Made by a program: the position numbers and the translations under genes. Of a stretch of DNA of 64,000 nucleotides, positions 24,935 through 37,690 are shown one piece after another. Source of the stretch: Prinsepia uniflora (Eukaryota; Streptophyta; Magnoliopsida; Rosales; Rosaceae); NCBI GenBank assembly GCA_032719365.1, contig CM064868.1:72467766-72531765 (forward strand). The letters run 5' to 3'. The notes beneath the pieces were generated by a model that was not told the DNA's origin, searched no databases, and saw nothing but the letters and a program-made list of their open reading frames with translations. Position 1 is the stretch's first letter. Each line of letters opens with the position of its first letter.

Positions 24935-25989
24935 AATGCTTACATATTGTAAATGTGTTTAACTTTTATTTCATTATACTTGTTTAACTAGTTTTATTCC
25001 ATTACATTGTTTTTTTATTACTCTTTAATCCATTAATTTTATATTCACACTTTTCCTTTATTCCCTTAACTTTAAATATATTACATTAACTTTATTCCAT
25101 TAATTTTCTTTTAATTTTATTCCATAAACTTTATGTTCCACTAACTTTATGTTTACACTTATTTTATTCTTATGTAATGAATTGTTTGTTTATGTCTTGT
25201 TAAACTTTAAATTTTAAATGTAAAAAAAAAAAAGAAAATTCGGAATAAAAAAATATAAAAATAAATATAAATAATTTTTTAAAAAAAAAGAGTAAGAAAC
25301 TTTATTCATCTTTGAATTTCCTAAAGTGTAAATATTGTTTCCTATTAACTGTTTTAGAGTTGCATGAATCTCTTAGCCCCTTTTTCTTCAAAATCTTACT
25401 TTCGGGAACAGGTAGTGTCCCTCTTATTTACTTTCTCCTTAACACTTCATGATGTGTGGATTTCATCACCACACACCATAGACTCGAATCTATGGACATG
25501 AGGTTGGGGCGGAGTTTGTAAACACTAGGGTTTAGTAATTCTCTAAATCGGCATTTGGATTGATTATGGTGTCTAGGAGAGTTATGACTGGTGACAAGTT
25601 TTGGATTAAGAAAGGGAACACCAATGGAGTATATGTCAAGCTAGCCTCGGGGTGCTCTTGAAATTATCCTTACTTCTCGTGTTACATCTATCTCAACTGG
25701 CCATGATTAATGTTGAAGGGTGGAATGGTGGTTATCAGTACGCGCAGGCCGTACGCCCAGGAAAATACTATGAGAAGTTCATGACACTCTAAAACTCTAC
25801 TTATTGCATTATTAGTTTGCATTTGGAACTTGTGCATTCTCTTTCCATTAACGTAACTTTTTGTTAATTCTGGTTTCCATTTATGTAATACTTTATGAAA
25901 ATCTCTACTATCTTACTCTTATTATCTCTTCTTGTGTATACTTGCCTTCTAACTTGGAGTTTTGTTTTAATAGAGGTACGAACTTATGA
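24935..25989 (+). mobile_element. Athila leader, PBS to gag
   Basis: AT-rich leader without ORFs. It contains short A-runs near 25220-25290 and several possible upstream ATGs. It ends at the gag start codon. Confidence 0.7.
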
Positions 25990-27830
25990 ATGCGTGCTCA
26001 TCAATCAAAGCTTGATCGGTTGAGAAGACAACTTGACATCTCACCAAGCAACGCGACATTCAGAGACGCACTTAAGCAAACCGGTTCGTCCGAACCTCCA
26101 TCCCCAATATTCGGTGAGTCCAAAAGCGAGAAGAGTAATTCAGAAGAAGAACAAACTTTCGGAACACCAATAGCCATGGCACGAAACCTGAGTATCCGGG
26201 AGCAGACATGTGCAAACACAAATGGTACTACAGACTTCTGCATCCAGTATCCCGAGCCTCGAACCAACAAGAAAAATATTGAGCTTAAGAGTGGAGTCCT
26301 TCATAAACTACCCAAGTTCCATGGAATCAGAAATGAAGATCCACACAAACACTTAACGGAGTTCCAATTCATCATTAGTAGTATGTGTCCGGATGATGCG
26401 GACTTGGAAATCATGAAGCTGAAAGCTTTCCCATTGTCCTTGGAAGAAAAAGCACGGGTATGGCTTTTAAGTCTCCCACCCAATCATATTGACTCTTGGG
26501 AGAAGTTGGTTCAGGAGTTTCTTACCAAGTACTTCCCTGCCTCAAAGATTACGGTCTTAAGAAAAGAAATCACTGGAATCAAACAGAAAGAACATGATGA
26601 GAATTTCAGCCAGTACTACGAGAGGTTTAAGGAACTTTGTGCTTCATGCCTTACTCACGGGATCACAGAAGGTTATCTTTTAACCTACTTTTACGAAGGA
26701 CTCAAAGGTTGGGATAGAGGACTGCTCGATGCTGCAGCTAATGGAAGTTTCTTAGCTCGGACCCTAGTAGATGGTCGTGCACTACTTGAAAGCCGTGCAC
26801 TCAATGATGCACAATACGAAGGTGCCGATCCTATTTCTAGAAAGGTACATGAGGTAAGTTCCCATGCTATAAATGATTCTAAGTTAGATAAGATCACCTC
26901 TATGCTTTCGAATATGCTTGAACTAAAGAAACAGGTAGCTCCAGTTTCTTCCATATGCTCTCAAGGCCATCTTGAGGAGCAATGTCCCTACATTGCGAGG
27001 GAGGAAGACTCCGGAACTGAAATGGCACACGTCATTGGAGGCTTTCAAGGAGGGCCAAGGACCCAAGGTTACAGTTGGAGAGATCCGAACAATGTCCTAA
27101 ACCCTCAACACATGTCGACCGGGCCAAATCGTGTCCCAGACCAGTTCCCAAGGCCCACATGGCAACTAAGGCCCCCGGTCCCATTTTCTAACTTTTCTCA
27201 TAATCATGCAAATAATCATACTTCTTCATCTTCTAATCCTGATTATGATAAAATGCTGGCTGCTCTTTCCCAAGGGCAGCAAACACTAATGGCGTCAACT
27301 CAGGCTCTTGTCACAGGTTAGCAAAATCAACAAAAAGACATCGTTGATCTCAAGGACCAAATAGGCAAGGTCGTGGACTTCATGGGTAAGATCCAAGCTA
27401 GCGGGGTGCTTCCACCTCAACCTACACCCAACCCAAATGTAAGACCTGAAGCCAATGCAATTACCACTCGAAGTGGTAAAGTGCTAGGAGAAATAGAGCC
27501 AGATCCAGCCGTTTCTGAGGCTGAAAAGCACAAGGTGGCAACTAAGACCACCACGACACAACCACCAGTTCAACCTACCCACACACAAGGTAATAACCCA
27601 ATCCCTTCAAGTTCGGTTGTTACTAATTCCCCGTTTGTGCATGCACCATTTCCAAGTAGGCTTGCCAAATCTAAGAAGGATGAATCCGATGAGGAAATCT
27701 TGGAGATCTTCAAAAGGGTGCAAATCAACATGCCCTTGATCGAGTGCATCAAACAAGTGCCGAAATGCACAAAATTTCTGAAAGAGTTATGCACTCCAAG
27801 GCGCCAGACGAGGGAGAAGGAGGTTGTGAT
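25990..27830 (+). pseudogene. Athila gag (broken by an in-frame TAG)
   Basis: ORF 1 (25990-27321, 443 codons) starts MRAHQSKLDRLRRQ and has the retrotransposon gag core (words FHGIRNEDPHKHL, LPPNHIDSWEKL and YYERFKELCASC). The same frame continues past a TAG at 27319-27321 into the segment ending near the protease, so one stop codon separates the halves; C-to-T at a CAG is the simplest cause. The zinc knuckle near 26953-26990 (ICSQGHLEEQC) lacks its first cysteine and is one residue short before the histidine, so nucleic-acid binding is probably impaired. Gag would form the particle and package RNA in the cytoplasm. Confidence 0.85.
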
Positions 27831-28260
27831 GGTAAGTGAAACATTTTCTGCTGTAATCCAGCGTCGGCTACCCCCAAAGTTGAAGAACCCAGGGAGTTTT
27901 TCTGTTCCTTGCGTGATTGGTAACAAGTCATTTGATAAAGTCATGCTAGACTTAGGTGCATCCATTAATGTTATGCCATATTCACTATATGTTGCCCTAG
28001 GTCTAGGTAAATTACAGCATGACGATGTTATCATTCAGTTAGCCTATCGCTCAGCTCATCTTCCCTGCAGATTTTTATGTCCTAGACATGGAGGATTCCC
28101 CTACGAATCAAGCTCCACTAATGTTGTTGGGAAGACCATTCATGAGAACTGCTAAGACAAAGATTGATGTGTTCAATGGAACATTAACTATGGAAGTAGA
28201 CGGAGAGGAAATTGGATTCAACATTTTTGATGCCATGAGGTACCCTAGTTCCACAACTCA
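27831..28260 (+). pseudogene. Athila protease, frame-broken
   Basis: The aspartic-protease active site reads MLDLGASINV (Asp codon at 27949-27951); a D-L-G-A-S form is usual in Athila. The frame fails at about 28041-28055, where a stretch of roughly 20 codons seems to be missing. The next frame then carries FYVLDMED and LLGRPFM, the conserved end of the domain. The first frame ends at 28155 and the second runs from before 28088 to 28978. Confidence 0.8.
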
Positions 28261-28499
28261 TACTACTTTTTCTATTGACGTGTGCACTTCTCTCGCAGAG
28301 AAACATCTTGATTCAATTCGAGAAGACACACTCAACATGATAATCCAGGAAGGAGTTGGCCTAACGCAATCAGGGGACGCCTTGGTTGTAGATACGGATT
28401 TCAAACTAGAGCCTCGAATTTGGGATGAAGTCATGACCCTAAATGAGACCCCCAGAATGGTAAATCATCAGGTACCCTCGTCACTTCCAATTGGTACTA

Positions 28500-29480
28500 A
28501 TGCCACTCCTCCTTCAGTGATTCAGGCCCCCGTTCTCGAGCTCAAAGTTTTTCCTGACCACCTGAAGTATACCTATCTTGGCCCGGACGACACTCTGACC
28601 GTCATAGTGTCTTCTGCACTAACCGAGTCACAGGAAGATAGATTGGTACAGGTCTTGACGAAGTACAAGACAGCCATTGGATGGAATCTGTCAGATATCA
28701 AGGGAATCAGCCCTACAACCTGTGTGCATCGAATCTTGCTAGAAGATGATGCAAAACCCTCTCGAGAAGCCCAACGTCGCCTCCATCCTCCGATGATGGA
28801 AGTCGTGAAACAAGAGGTCATCAAACTCTTGGACTGTGGTGTCATCTACCCAATTTCAGACAGCAAATGGGTCTCACCAGTCCAAGTAGTCCCAAAGAAA
28901 AGTGGAGTCACAGTTGTTGCGAACAGTGACCGGATACAGAGTCTGCATCGACTATCGACGCCTAAACAAAGCAACTAGGAAGGATTACTTTCTTTTACCC
29001 TTCATTGATCAAATGCTTGAAAGGTTAGCAGGTCACTCCTATTATTGCTTTCTTGATGGTTATTCCGGGTACAATCAAATCTGTATCGCTCAAAATGACC
29101 AAGACAAAACGATTTTCACTTGTCCTTTTGGCAGTTTTGCCTACCGAAGAATGCCCTTCGGTTTATGTAACGCCCCAGGTACTTTCCAAAATGCATGCTT
29201 TCTATTTTCTCTGAATACGTCGAAAAAATAATTGAAGTATTTATGGACGATTTCAGTGTCTTTGGGGATAGTTTTGATGCATGCTTAGAACACTTAGCAC
29301 TTATCTTACAAAGGTGTGTCGAAACTAATCTGGTACTTAACTGGGAGAAATGCCATTTCATGGTTAGACAAGGGATATTCTTGGGCCATATTGTCTCTGA
29401 AAGAGGAATTGAAGTCGATAAATCTAAAGTTGATACTGTGCGCCACTTACCCTTTCCCACTTCGGTGAGAGGAATCCGTT
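28500..29480 (+). pseudogene. Athila reverse transcriptase, two frame breaks
   Basis: Frame 2 carries the N-terminal part to VVPKKSGVTVV. The frame then shifts near 28917-28930 to YRVCIDYRRLNKATRKD and FLDGYSGYNQI. A second break at 29188-29192 (apparently one base lost) leads to the next frame with the catalytic FMDD (29240-29251), followed by LGHIVSERGIEVD. FMDD in place of YMDD is normal for this lineage. The enzyme would copy element RNA into cDNA, but this copy cannot make a continuous protein. Confidence 0.88.
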
Positions 29481-29599
29481 CATTTCTTGGTCACGCAGGA
29501 TTTTACAGAAGATTTATCCAAGACTTCTCCCACATTGCAAGGCCCTTGTGCCGACTGCTTCAGAAGGAGACACCCTTCGTCTTTGATGCAGACTGTCAG

Positions 29600-30020
29600 G
29601 AAGCTTTTGAGAAGCTTAAAAATCTCTTAACCACTGCCCCCATTCTTTGTGCCCCTGATTGGTCCTTACCCTTTGAACTAATGTGCGATGCCTCTGATTT
29701 TGCAGTTGGAGCCGTACTCGAACAAAGGCGGGATAAGAAGCCCTACACTATCTACTATGCATCTAGAACCTTGAATGATGCCCAGATGAACTACACCACT
29801 ACCGAAAAGGAGTTGCTTGCTGTTGTATTTGCTTTAGATAAATTTCGCTCTTATCTACTTCGAACTAAAGTCATTATTTACACTAATCATGCAGCACTGA
29901 AGTATCTCCTAGCCAAGAAGGAAGCAAAAACAAGACTAATCCGATGGATTCTTCTTCTTCAAGAGTTTGACATCGAGATTAAAGATAAGAAAGGTGTAGA
30001 AAACGTGGTGGCAGACCATT
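29600..30020 (+). pseudogene. Athila RNase H domain with a changed catalytic position
   Basis: The first acidic residue is in CDASDFAVGAVL and the second in TEKELLAVV. The third conserved position reads YTNHAAL (Asn codon AAT at 29885-29887), where the family normally has Asp. That single G-to-A type change would be expected to disable the domain. The frame is open here and continuous with the end of RT and with the integrase. Confidence 0.82.
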
Positions 30021-30269
30021 TGAGTCGCATTGCACATGAGCGAGATCCTGTGGCGATTCAAGAGATGTTTCCAGACGAACAACTCTTCAGAATCGAGGGA
30101 AGTACTCCTTGGTATGCTGATATTGTCAATTATTTAGTCACCAAGCAGTTGCCCACCACCCTCTCCCGTGCACAAAAAGATAAACTTAAAAAGCATGTTA
30201 GGCACTATATTTGGGATGAACCTTATTTGTGGAAACACTGTGCAGATTTATTGATTAGGAGATGTGTCC

Positions 30270-31402
30270 CTGATATTGAACATAGGTCAGTCCTAGAGTT
30301 CTGCCATAGCCATGCTTGTGGAGGCCACTTTGGATCTAGAAAAACTGCACTCAAAATCTTAGAATCTGGACTATATTGGCCCATACTTTTTAGAGATGCA
30401 CATTCATTCTATTTAGCCTGTGATAAATGTCAGAGATCAGGAAACTTAGGACGAAGGGATGAAATGCCACAACATTATGTTCTTACTGTTGAAATATTTG
30501 ATGTTTGGGGTATCGATTTTATGGGTCCGTTTCCTCAATCTAATGGCTATCTCTATATCTTACTTGCAGTTGATTATGTATCGAAATGGGTGGAAGCTAA
30601 GGCCACCAGGACTAATAACTCTAAAACTGTTGCAGATTTCCTCAGAACTAACATTCTTTCTAGGTTTGGGATCCCGCGGGTCCTAATAAGCGATGGAGGA
30701 AGTCATTTCTGCAACAAGACCATTGAAGCTTTAATGAAACGGTATAGTGTCACTCACCGAGTCTCTACACCTTACCATCCTCAAACGAGTGGAATGACTG
30801 AAGTCAGTAATAGAGAAATCAAGAAGATATTAGAGCGAACCGTGGGTCCTAATCGTAAGGATTGGAGCCAACGGTTGGATGATGCACTTTGGGCATACAG
30901 GAAGGCATACAAAACACCTATAGGAATGTCACCCTATAGGTTGGTGTACGGTAAAGCATTTCACCTTCCGGTGGAACTAGAGCATAAAGCATGGTGGGCC
31001 GTCAAAACTTTCAACATCAAGCTAGATGACGCCGGTTTGCATCGGAAGCTCCAACTGAGTGAGCTTGAGGAAATCAGAAATGATGCATTTGAAAACACTC
31101 TGATCTATAAGAAAAAGACTAAGGCATTTCATGACAAACAGATCAAGAGCAAAGCATTTGGCACTGGCTAGAAAGTTTTGTTGTTCAATTCCCGGCTTAG
31201 ACTCTTTCCAGGTAAATTATTCTCCAGATGGGTAGGTCCTTTTGTTGTTTCTAATGTGTTTGCCCATGGAGCCATACAGATCAAAAGCATTGAAACGGGA
31301 AAAGAGTTCAAGGTCAATGGCCACCGATTGAAGCCTTACATCGAGGCAATTGGAGGACACGATGTGGAGTCAGACAGAGTACTTCTACGTCCCATCAGAT
31401 AA
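30270..31402 (+). pseudogene. Athila integrase, catalytic triad intact, C-terminal TAG
   Basis: A HHCC zinc domain (near 30305-30445, words HSHACGGHFG and CDKCQRSG) precedes the core. Asp in GIDFMG (30515-30517), Asp in SDGG (30692-30694) and Glu in MTEVSN (30800-30802) give exactly D,D-35-E spacing. A TAG at 31169-31171 interrupts the C-terminal part; the same frame continues (KVLLFNSRLRLFPGKL) to a stop at 31402. This is the least decayed part of pol. Confidence 0.88.
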
Positions 31403-33344
31403 AGAATTTGGTCTAGGCTGGATGGACGTTAAACTTCAAGCGCTTGTTGGGAGGCAACCCAATGTGTTCTCGAGTGTGAAGGAGTCATCAACACAGATTT
31501 GCTTTCTTTCAACCCTTCACTCTCTTTTACTTTGTTTATGTTTTTCTTTCTTACTTCATTCTCTTAAATCATCTTCCTTACTTTGATTCTATGTTTAATT
31601 ATTTCGTATTTTCCTACATTGAGGACAATGTAGAATTTAAGTGTGGGGGAATGGTTTACAAATTTATTTGTGCATTTGAAATTGTTTTATTGAGTCTTTC
31701 TTAATTTGCAATTGTTTTATTTCTTTCTTACGAAAAAAAAACAAGAAATTTTTTTTTTACTATTTTAAATCTTTTTGTTTTAACTTAGTATTTTTATGAG
31801 TTTTTTTTTTGTGCAATTGAAATTGTTTTATTAAGTCTTTCTTACGAAAAAAAAATTAAAAAAAAAATTATTGCTTTCTTGAGTCTTTTTATTTTAACGT
31901 AGTGTTTTTACGAGTAATAAGTTGCCCTTTAACTTGTCAATGATATAAATGAACGGAAATGAATATGTTATGGCTATAAAGATGATCACTACAACTTGAA
32001 TTTGTTTGTTAATATTTTGTGATTAAGTGTTACAACTTGAAGATAATGCATGTAAATTGGTACATAAATGAGCATGATATGATAAGTATGAATCATTTGA
32101 ACCATATGTGAGCTTTAGAACCTTATATACATCTTTGATGAGTGATTCATAAGTTCTTTGTTTAAATTGATATACATATTCCTCATAACTGCTTGCCATA
32201 GCTTTTAATGAACTCTAGAGTACTAGAACTTATTCTATGTGATTTTCAAAGCTTTTAAGTCAATAAACTCTCTGATTTTGGATATGATTAAGGCATTAGG
32301 GTTAACACCATAAATTCAAACATCCATGTTCCCTATTTTGTGCGCACGAGTTGCGACCCCCTTAGTTTTAACCCTTTTGAGCCCACATTAAGCCTTTCTT
32401 TCATCACCATGATTATCTAAACACTTGAGCTTAGAATAGACATCTTTTACCTTTGTTCCAAGGACTCGGTTGAAGACATAATGATTGTGTAAAGAGAAAA
32501 TGATGATATTGAAAGACTTTTATGTGTATTATGTGGATTTACTTACTCAAACATTGTTGTATTTTTGACACATGTTATTACCTTGATATATGAAAAAAAA
32601 GAAAAAGATATATTGTGTTTTTATCAAGGTAATAAGGTTTGATTATGTAATGTTTAAGTTAAGTCCTTTACATTTGTAAATCCGATACAAAGAATGACTA
32701 TGAGGCCCAACATGATGGAATTAGGCCTATGTTCGAAGGGATGAATTACTGACATCATTGCACTAAGGTTGGGAAGCTATGATACGTTTTGGGAGTCTAT
32801 TGAGTCTTGGAACGAATTGAGCACCACTTGTCCTATATTTTCCTTGCCTCTAAACTTAGCCCCATTAAAACCTTTATAAAGACCTTATGATCCTTAAGAT
32901 GGTAAATTTTGATTAGTTGAGTTAATCACTTGAGTAAGCTTATGGTTTTGGTTCATTTGTGCAAGTATGTTTTGTTTTTATCTTGAGGTGTTTGTTTGAA
33001 ATTTTGCAAAAGTACTTCATTTCGATTATGTGAGTATTTCTCACATACTTTGAGTGCAAACACAAACCCTCACAAATTGAGTGAACTTATGAGTGCATAT
33101 CCTTGTGAGTTGATCCATACTTGTCTTATTCATGCAGAACTCCATTTCACCATATTTACTCCTTATCTTACTTGTTAAACATTTTGTTACCATGTATTAA
33201 CTCTTGAATTTCATATGCTTAAATGTTTTAAGTGAAAATCTTTTATGCCATGATAATAATGAAATATTGAGACAAATGGTTAAGGGTTTGCTTGTTTTGA
33301 ATTCGTAGTTTGATTTTAGTATTTGCTAGGGACTAGCAAAGTTT
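31403..33344 (+). mobile_element. Athila 3' spacer without env-like ORF
   Basis: About 1.9 kb where some Athila elements have an extra ORF. Here it is AT-rich with many stops and no ORF above 80 codons, so an env-like gene is absent. T/A homopolymer runs lie at 31730-31870. Confidence 0.75.
31636..31651 (+). other. Internal polypurine-like tract
   Basis: TTTAAGTGTGGGGGAA repeats the core of the true PPT at 33345. It may be a second plus-strand priming site, as reported for some plant Ty3 elements; function is inferred. Confidence 0.55.
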
Positions 33345-33359
33345 AAGTGTGGGGGTATT
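33345..33359 (+). other. Athila polypurine tract
   Basis: AAGTGTGGGGGTATT lies directly before the 3' LTR start (TGATAGGG). Confidence 0.8.
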
Positions 33360-35252
33360 TGATAGGGCCTCAAATAAGCATTATTTTATATTATTTTATA
33401 CCCTTTATACTAGACTTTTAATATTAAAATATTAAATAAATTGATAAAATAATTTATTTTGTGATTTTTTATGTTTAGATAAATAAAGTTTGTAATTTGA
33501 AGCATTTTGGCGAAAGAATCGTCTCGATCGGAATTATAAAAAATAAATTATGGACGAAATTCGGTGAATAATTAATTTAAATTAATTAATTAATTAATTA
33601 ATTCTGTTTCAGCCCAGTCCATCAAATCCCAGCGGCCCGGCCCAGAATTCGGCCTTCAGCCCAGCCAAGCCCAGCGGGCCCAGTGTGTGCAGCCCAATTC
33701 GGCCCAAATCAGATGGCCCAAGCGTGCATCTGACTGCCTCAGCCCAGAGACCATCTTCGGCGCGCGTTCACCGACTCCCAGGGCTACCGTTCGGCGCGCG
33801 TGTGCCAACTGCCCAATTCCTCTCTAGCGCGCGCCTGCCGAAGTCTTCAGCTTCTCTTCAGCGTAGTCCTGCCGAGCTGCAGCTCTCCTCTTCAGCAGCC
33901 ATCTGCCAAAATCCTGGTCCTCTTTTCCAGCAGATTCCACCCAATTTCCAGCCACTTTCCAGCCACTTTCCAACCCAATTTTGCAACTTTACAACTAAAA
34001 CCACTTCTAAACATCATCACAAATCTTTATTACTCATCATTCCATTATTCCACATTTTTTATTGTATTTTTATATTATTTTTGGTAGCTTTCTTCACCTA
34101 TAAATAGAGTTTCAATTCATTTGTTGAAACACACATTCTTTGAGGCACACATTTGAGCCTTCTTTCAGAGAAACTTTGGCAAAGTATCTCCAATACAAAG
34201 TTTAGAGTTTGAGTTCATATTTCCCAAGTTTATTTCCTCCATCTTCATAAGGTTCCGTCCGCTGTCGGAGAATCATATGAATAATAATTTATTGTTTTCA
34301 TCCACCTTGAAAGTGTAACAATTACTCTCCATTTACTCAAACTCTCATTTTTGTTATTGGTTTTGATTATAGTTCAATATATGTGAGGTTTTTCTTACTA
34401 ATATTTGTAAGTGTTAAATGCAATCTCCATGTGTCTTACTTTATGAATTTTAGTTATTTTATACATTTTAGTGCTTCATACTTCAATTCAATATTAAGTG
34501 TTTTATCCGCTGTCGGTGCATTTAAAGCAGAATTGAAGAGACTTAATGTTGATCGCTGTCGGCGCATTCAGTCAAAAACAAAAGGTGAATCATATTGTAA
34601 GTGTTGTCCGCTGTCGGTGCATTTATAGTATTGAAAAATGTATGAAGGTAATTAAGATGATTAAGGTAAAATTTCGTGATTGATTTAATATTTGCAATTA
34701 TTAGAGTGTTGGTAAGATTCGTACTTTAAGAAGGTCACTTGTACATGAATTAGAGTAGAAGTAAAATTAGTTTATCTATGCTTTTACTTATTTACATAAT
34801 CACAAACCTTTTCAAAACCCCCCACCTCTTTATTATTTATTCTTTTATTCTTTTTATTCTTTTTATTCTTTGTTCTTTTATTGTTTTATTCTTTCATACT
34901 TTTAGTTTATTAGTCTTTGATTCTTTCATTTCTTTATTCTTTTATTCCTTTACTCTTTAATTTATTGATTCTTTGATTAGTTAATTTTTTAATTTTTTAA
35001 TTCTCTATTCTTTTATTCTTTAAGTCATTAATTCTTTAAATTGTTAATTCTTTAATTATTTAATTCTTTGATTATTTAATTCTTTAATTCATTATTCTTT
35101 TATTCATCTCCCACTAACACATTATTAATATCCCTAATTTCCCCGGTTAAGAACGATCCCTATTTATCAATACTACATCTACACAAAAAGGGTTTAAATT
35201 GCATAACACTCTAATTACATGTTTAATTTAATGCGTAGTTTGGGCGTAGTCA
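33360..35252 (+). mobile_element. Athila 3' LTR (1893 bp, uninterrupted)
   Basis: Matches the 5' LTR throughout. It has a TATA box at 34099-34107 and GCTGTCGGTGCATTTA-type repeats at 34507-34524, 34553-34570 and 34608-34625 (a shorter one at 34259). The SSR block at 34840-35110 differs in length from the 5' copy. A Ser/Pro-rich ORF (33685-34107) lies upstream of the TATA box and is judged to be chance. Confidence 0.9.
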
Positions 35253-35257
35253 AACTC

Positions 35258-36113
35258 TCAAGTCCTCAACTCACTAGGACAACATCTACCTATGTGTCCC
35301 GTAAACCGTCTAACACTCAACTCGTCTGTCTGATTATACCATTTACGCACATCCAAAAGGATGTCATACTTTACACCAAATCCCCACTTTTTAACCGTTA
35401 CAGTTACAATCCTTGAGCGCACACTCGTGTCTCAAGTCTCACATCACTAGGGAACTGGTCACCAAACCAAGTATACCCCCTGCTTTGCACTGAGCCACTC
35501 GGGATCCTCTTCGTCCCTCTCAGTGCCCATCGAACGCACATGCTCGCCACTCTGGACGCACCTACCTTACCGGTCATCGTCCAAGCCCTCATTGACATTA
35601 CATCACTTAGACACACACAGTGTCATTCAGAACTATCTGATCACTACTGGATTCCATCCAACACATCTGTTTCATCTCTCGCTCATCTCTGTCACCTCTA
35701 CTGAGGTAGCGTGGCACACTCGCCAACACCCAAAGTCCAACATCCCATTCTGCGATCATACTCAATCGTAACTGAGTCGAATCCAAAATCACTACTCGCA
35801 CTGAACGACACTCACACACCTCTGTACCATCGCCACGTCTAGCGAATCTCCTTCGTCTTAGTCGTCACTGTAACACGAGCCTATTCAACGTGATGAGACT
35901 CGTCTACATCCATCGATTGCAGCGTCTGCCACAACCGCGTGTAGACCAACTAAGAACGCTCCGCTATCGAGACACTGTACCCATGCGGTCAACTCACCGC
36001 CGGCACCAACCGCACAACACGTAGTATCCACCGATTGGTCCACATCGGGAACCAGTCCACAAGTACCACTCTTTTGGTAACTTATTCAATCAATCTCAAA
36101 CCAGGGTTATCAC
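35258..36113 (-). mobile_element. Hairpin-rich interior (second part) of the 12884-43759 element
   Basis: Resumes the sequence cut at 17606; its start matches 8852 onward. Hairpins include ACATCC/GGATGT at 35349-35364. No ORF of note. It ends where a forward LTR begins at 36114. Confidence 0.7.
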
Positions 36114-37690
36114 TGTAAAGACCAGTCCCGGAAACTGGGATTAGATTAGTGATTAATGATGGGTTAGTGTGATTAATCGGTGTTTAGTTGGGTACTTTCG
36201 GACGAACGGTGCGAAATGACGGTTTTGCCCTAGAATGGCTGAAACTTTGACTTTTTGTTCGGTCGGTCAAATGGATTTTGATCGATGACTCTGACATAGT
36301 TCGAGACGTCACGAGTTCATAGACAGGTAGCACGTCCGATTCCGACATTCGAGGAAGAAGTTATGATGTTCGGAAGTTTGAGGGTATTTTGGTAATTTTG
36401 GTTAAAAAGGGAAAACTGTTGACTTTTCCTACGACATGGTTTTGTCACGCATTTCGAGGATTGTTAGGTAGGTCTAGATTCCCTGTGTACAACGACAGGT
36501 GGCACGCTATTATCGGACGTCGGTAGGTTCGGACTTTGGTCTAAAAACACTAGGGGCAAAATGGTAAATTGTCATTTAGGGGCATTTTGGTCTTTTGCTG
36601 CCTTGGGATCTGTGCCCAATTAGATTTGGACATGTGGCTACCTTGGGAAGTGTGCCCACAAGATTTTGGACACTTGGCTTGTCCTAGATGGTTGTGGAAT
36701 CTTCTCAGCCGCCTCAGAATGGTTTTAAAAACAAAAAGGGATGATTTTGTGCACGGTTTTGGTTTAGAACAGAGGGAAACAGAAGAGAGTTTGAACCGTG
36801 AAAAACAATCCAATCCTTCTTATCTCAGTGAGTGATGTGTGAGGGCAATGAGGGACTAGATACTGAGGGGGTCATGGTGGTGGTGCCGCCACGACGGCTG
36901 CTGTGGACTGCGGCCCGGGAACCTTGGAAAATAGAGGACATCTCGAGGACTGTGACACTCGACTCACCTGCAGGCCTTATCCTTTGCCTTTAGGTTGTGA
37001 AGGGAAGATGGAGATGGAGTTATGAAGAGTCTACTGGTGGCCACAGAGAGGAACGGCGGCGGTGGTAAGTGACAACCCGTGAACAGAGCCCTGTTTCAGT
37101 TTGAAATGGTAATCTTGGTTTTACACGACCATAATTAGATTCATTGCTTGGTTGAGGATAAGAAGCTCGAGAGGAATTCAAGGGACCAAAAACTGAGGCT
37201 TGTGATGGTCAGTGACGGCCAGACGCAGAGAGGAAACAAAACTGGTGGTTGAAGGTTGATCGGGCAAGTATAATTCAGGCCCTAAATTCATGTTTTAAAT
37301 TGTAGATTGTCTAAAAAGGGAAAGACGAAACCTTAGGAAGAAATAGAATTGAAAACGAACTGATTTTAGACAGAAAATTTCCCTAGCCAGTTCGGCTGGA
37401 TCGAGCCAGACCGGACCGGTTCAAACCCGGTTCACCTAAAGTTGAAGATGAACAGTACCTACACGTGAGGCCCACGTGCAGCCCCTTTGGGCGGCGCTTG
37501 AGGCCCACGCGCAGCCCCTTTGGGCGGCGCGTGTGGGCGCATGGCACGAATTTTGAGGAAGGTTCCAACGTGACTTTTTAAGTATTCGATGTAACGAACA
37601 TTTTGGGATTGGTTTCGAGTCAATCGAACATCATCTCGATATATTTCGGGATGTCCGAAGGTTTTAATAGCCCTGTTAATTTGTTTGGAA
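36114..37690 (+). mobile_element. Truncated forward LTR of the same group
   Basis: Starts TGTAAAGACCAGTCCCGG and follows the group's order: paired U3-like motifs near 36296-36350 and 36470-36520, a transcribed-like middle, and GATGTCCGAAGGTTTTA near 37650. The last third, with stem-loop and 3' terminus, is missing, so no duplication can be checked. Right edge approximate. Confidence 0.7.

Larger units (their letters stand above)
17607..35252 (+). mobile_element. Athila-type Ty3/gypsy retrotransposon with two nested solo LTRs (17.6 kb; about 12.3 kb without them)
   Basis: Two LTRs start TGATAGGGCCTCAAATAAGC and end GGGCGTAGTCA. The order is LTR, tRNA-Asp-type PBS, gag, protease, RT, RNase H, integrase, long spacer, PPT, LTR. 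Flanks are GACTC (17602-17606) and AACTC (35253-35257), a 5-bp duplication with one change. It lies in the interior of the 12884-43759 element; the undisturbed relative of the target is near 8847-8860. PBS type, gag and pol words and the long 3' spacer fit the Athila lineage. All genes are broken, so it is non-autonomous now. Confidence 0.88.

Noticed and set aside
31403..33344. Env-like gene of the Athila element
   Set aside because: No ORF above 80 codons, no signal peptide or membrane segment; only spacer DNA.
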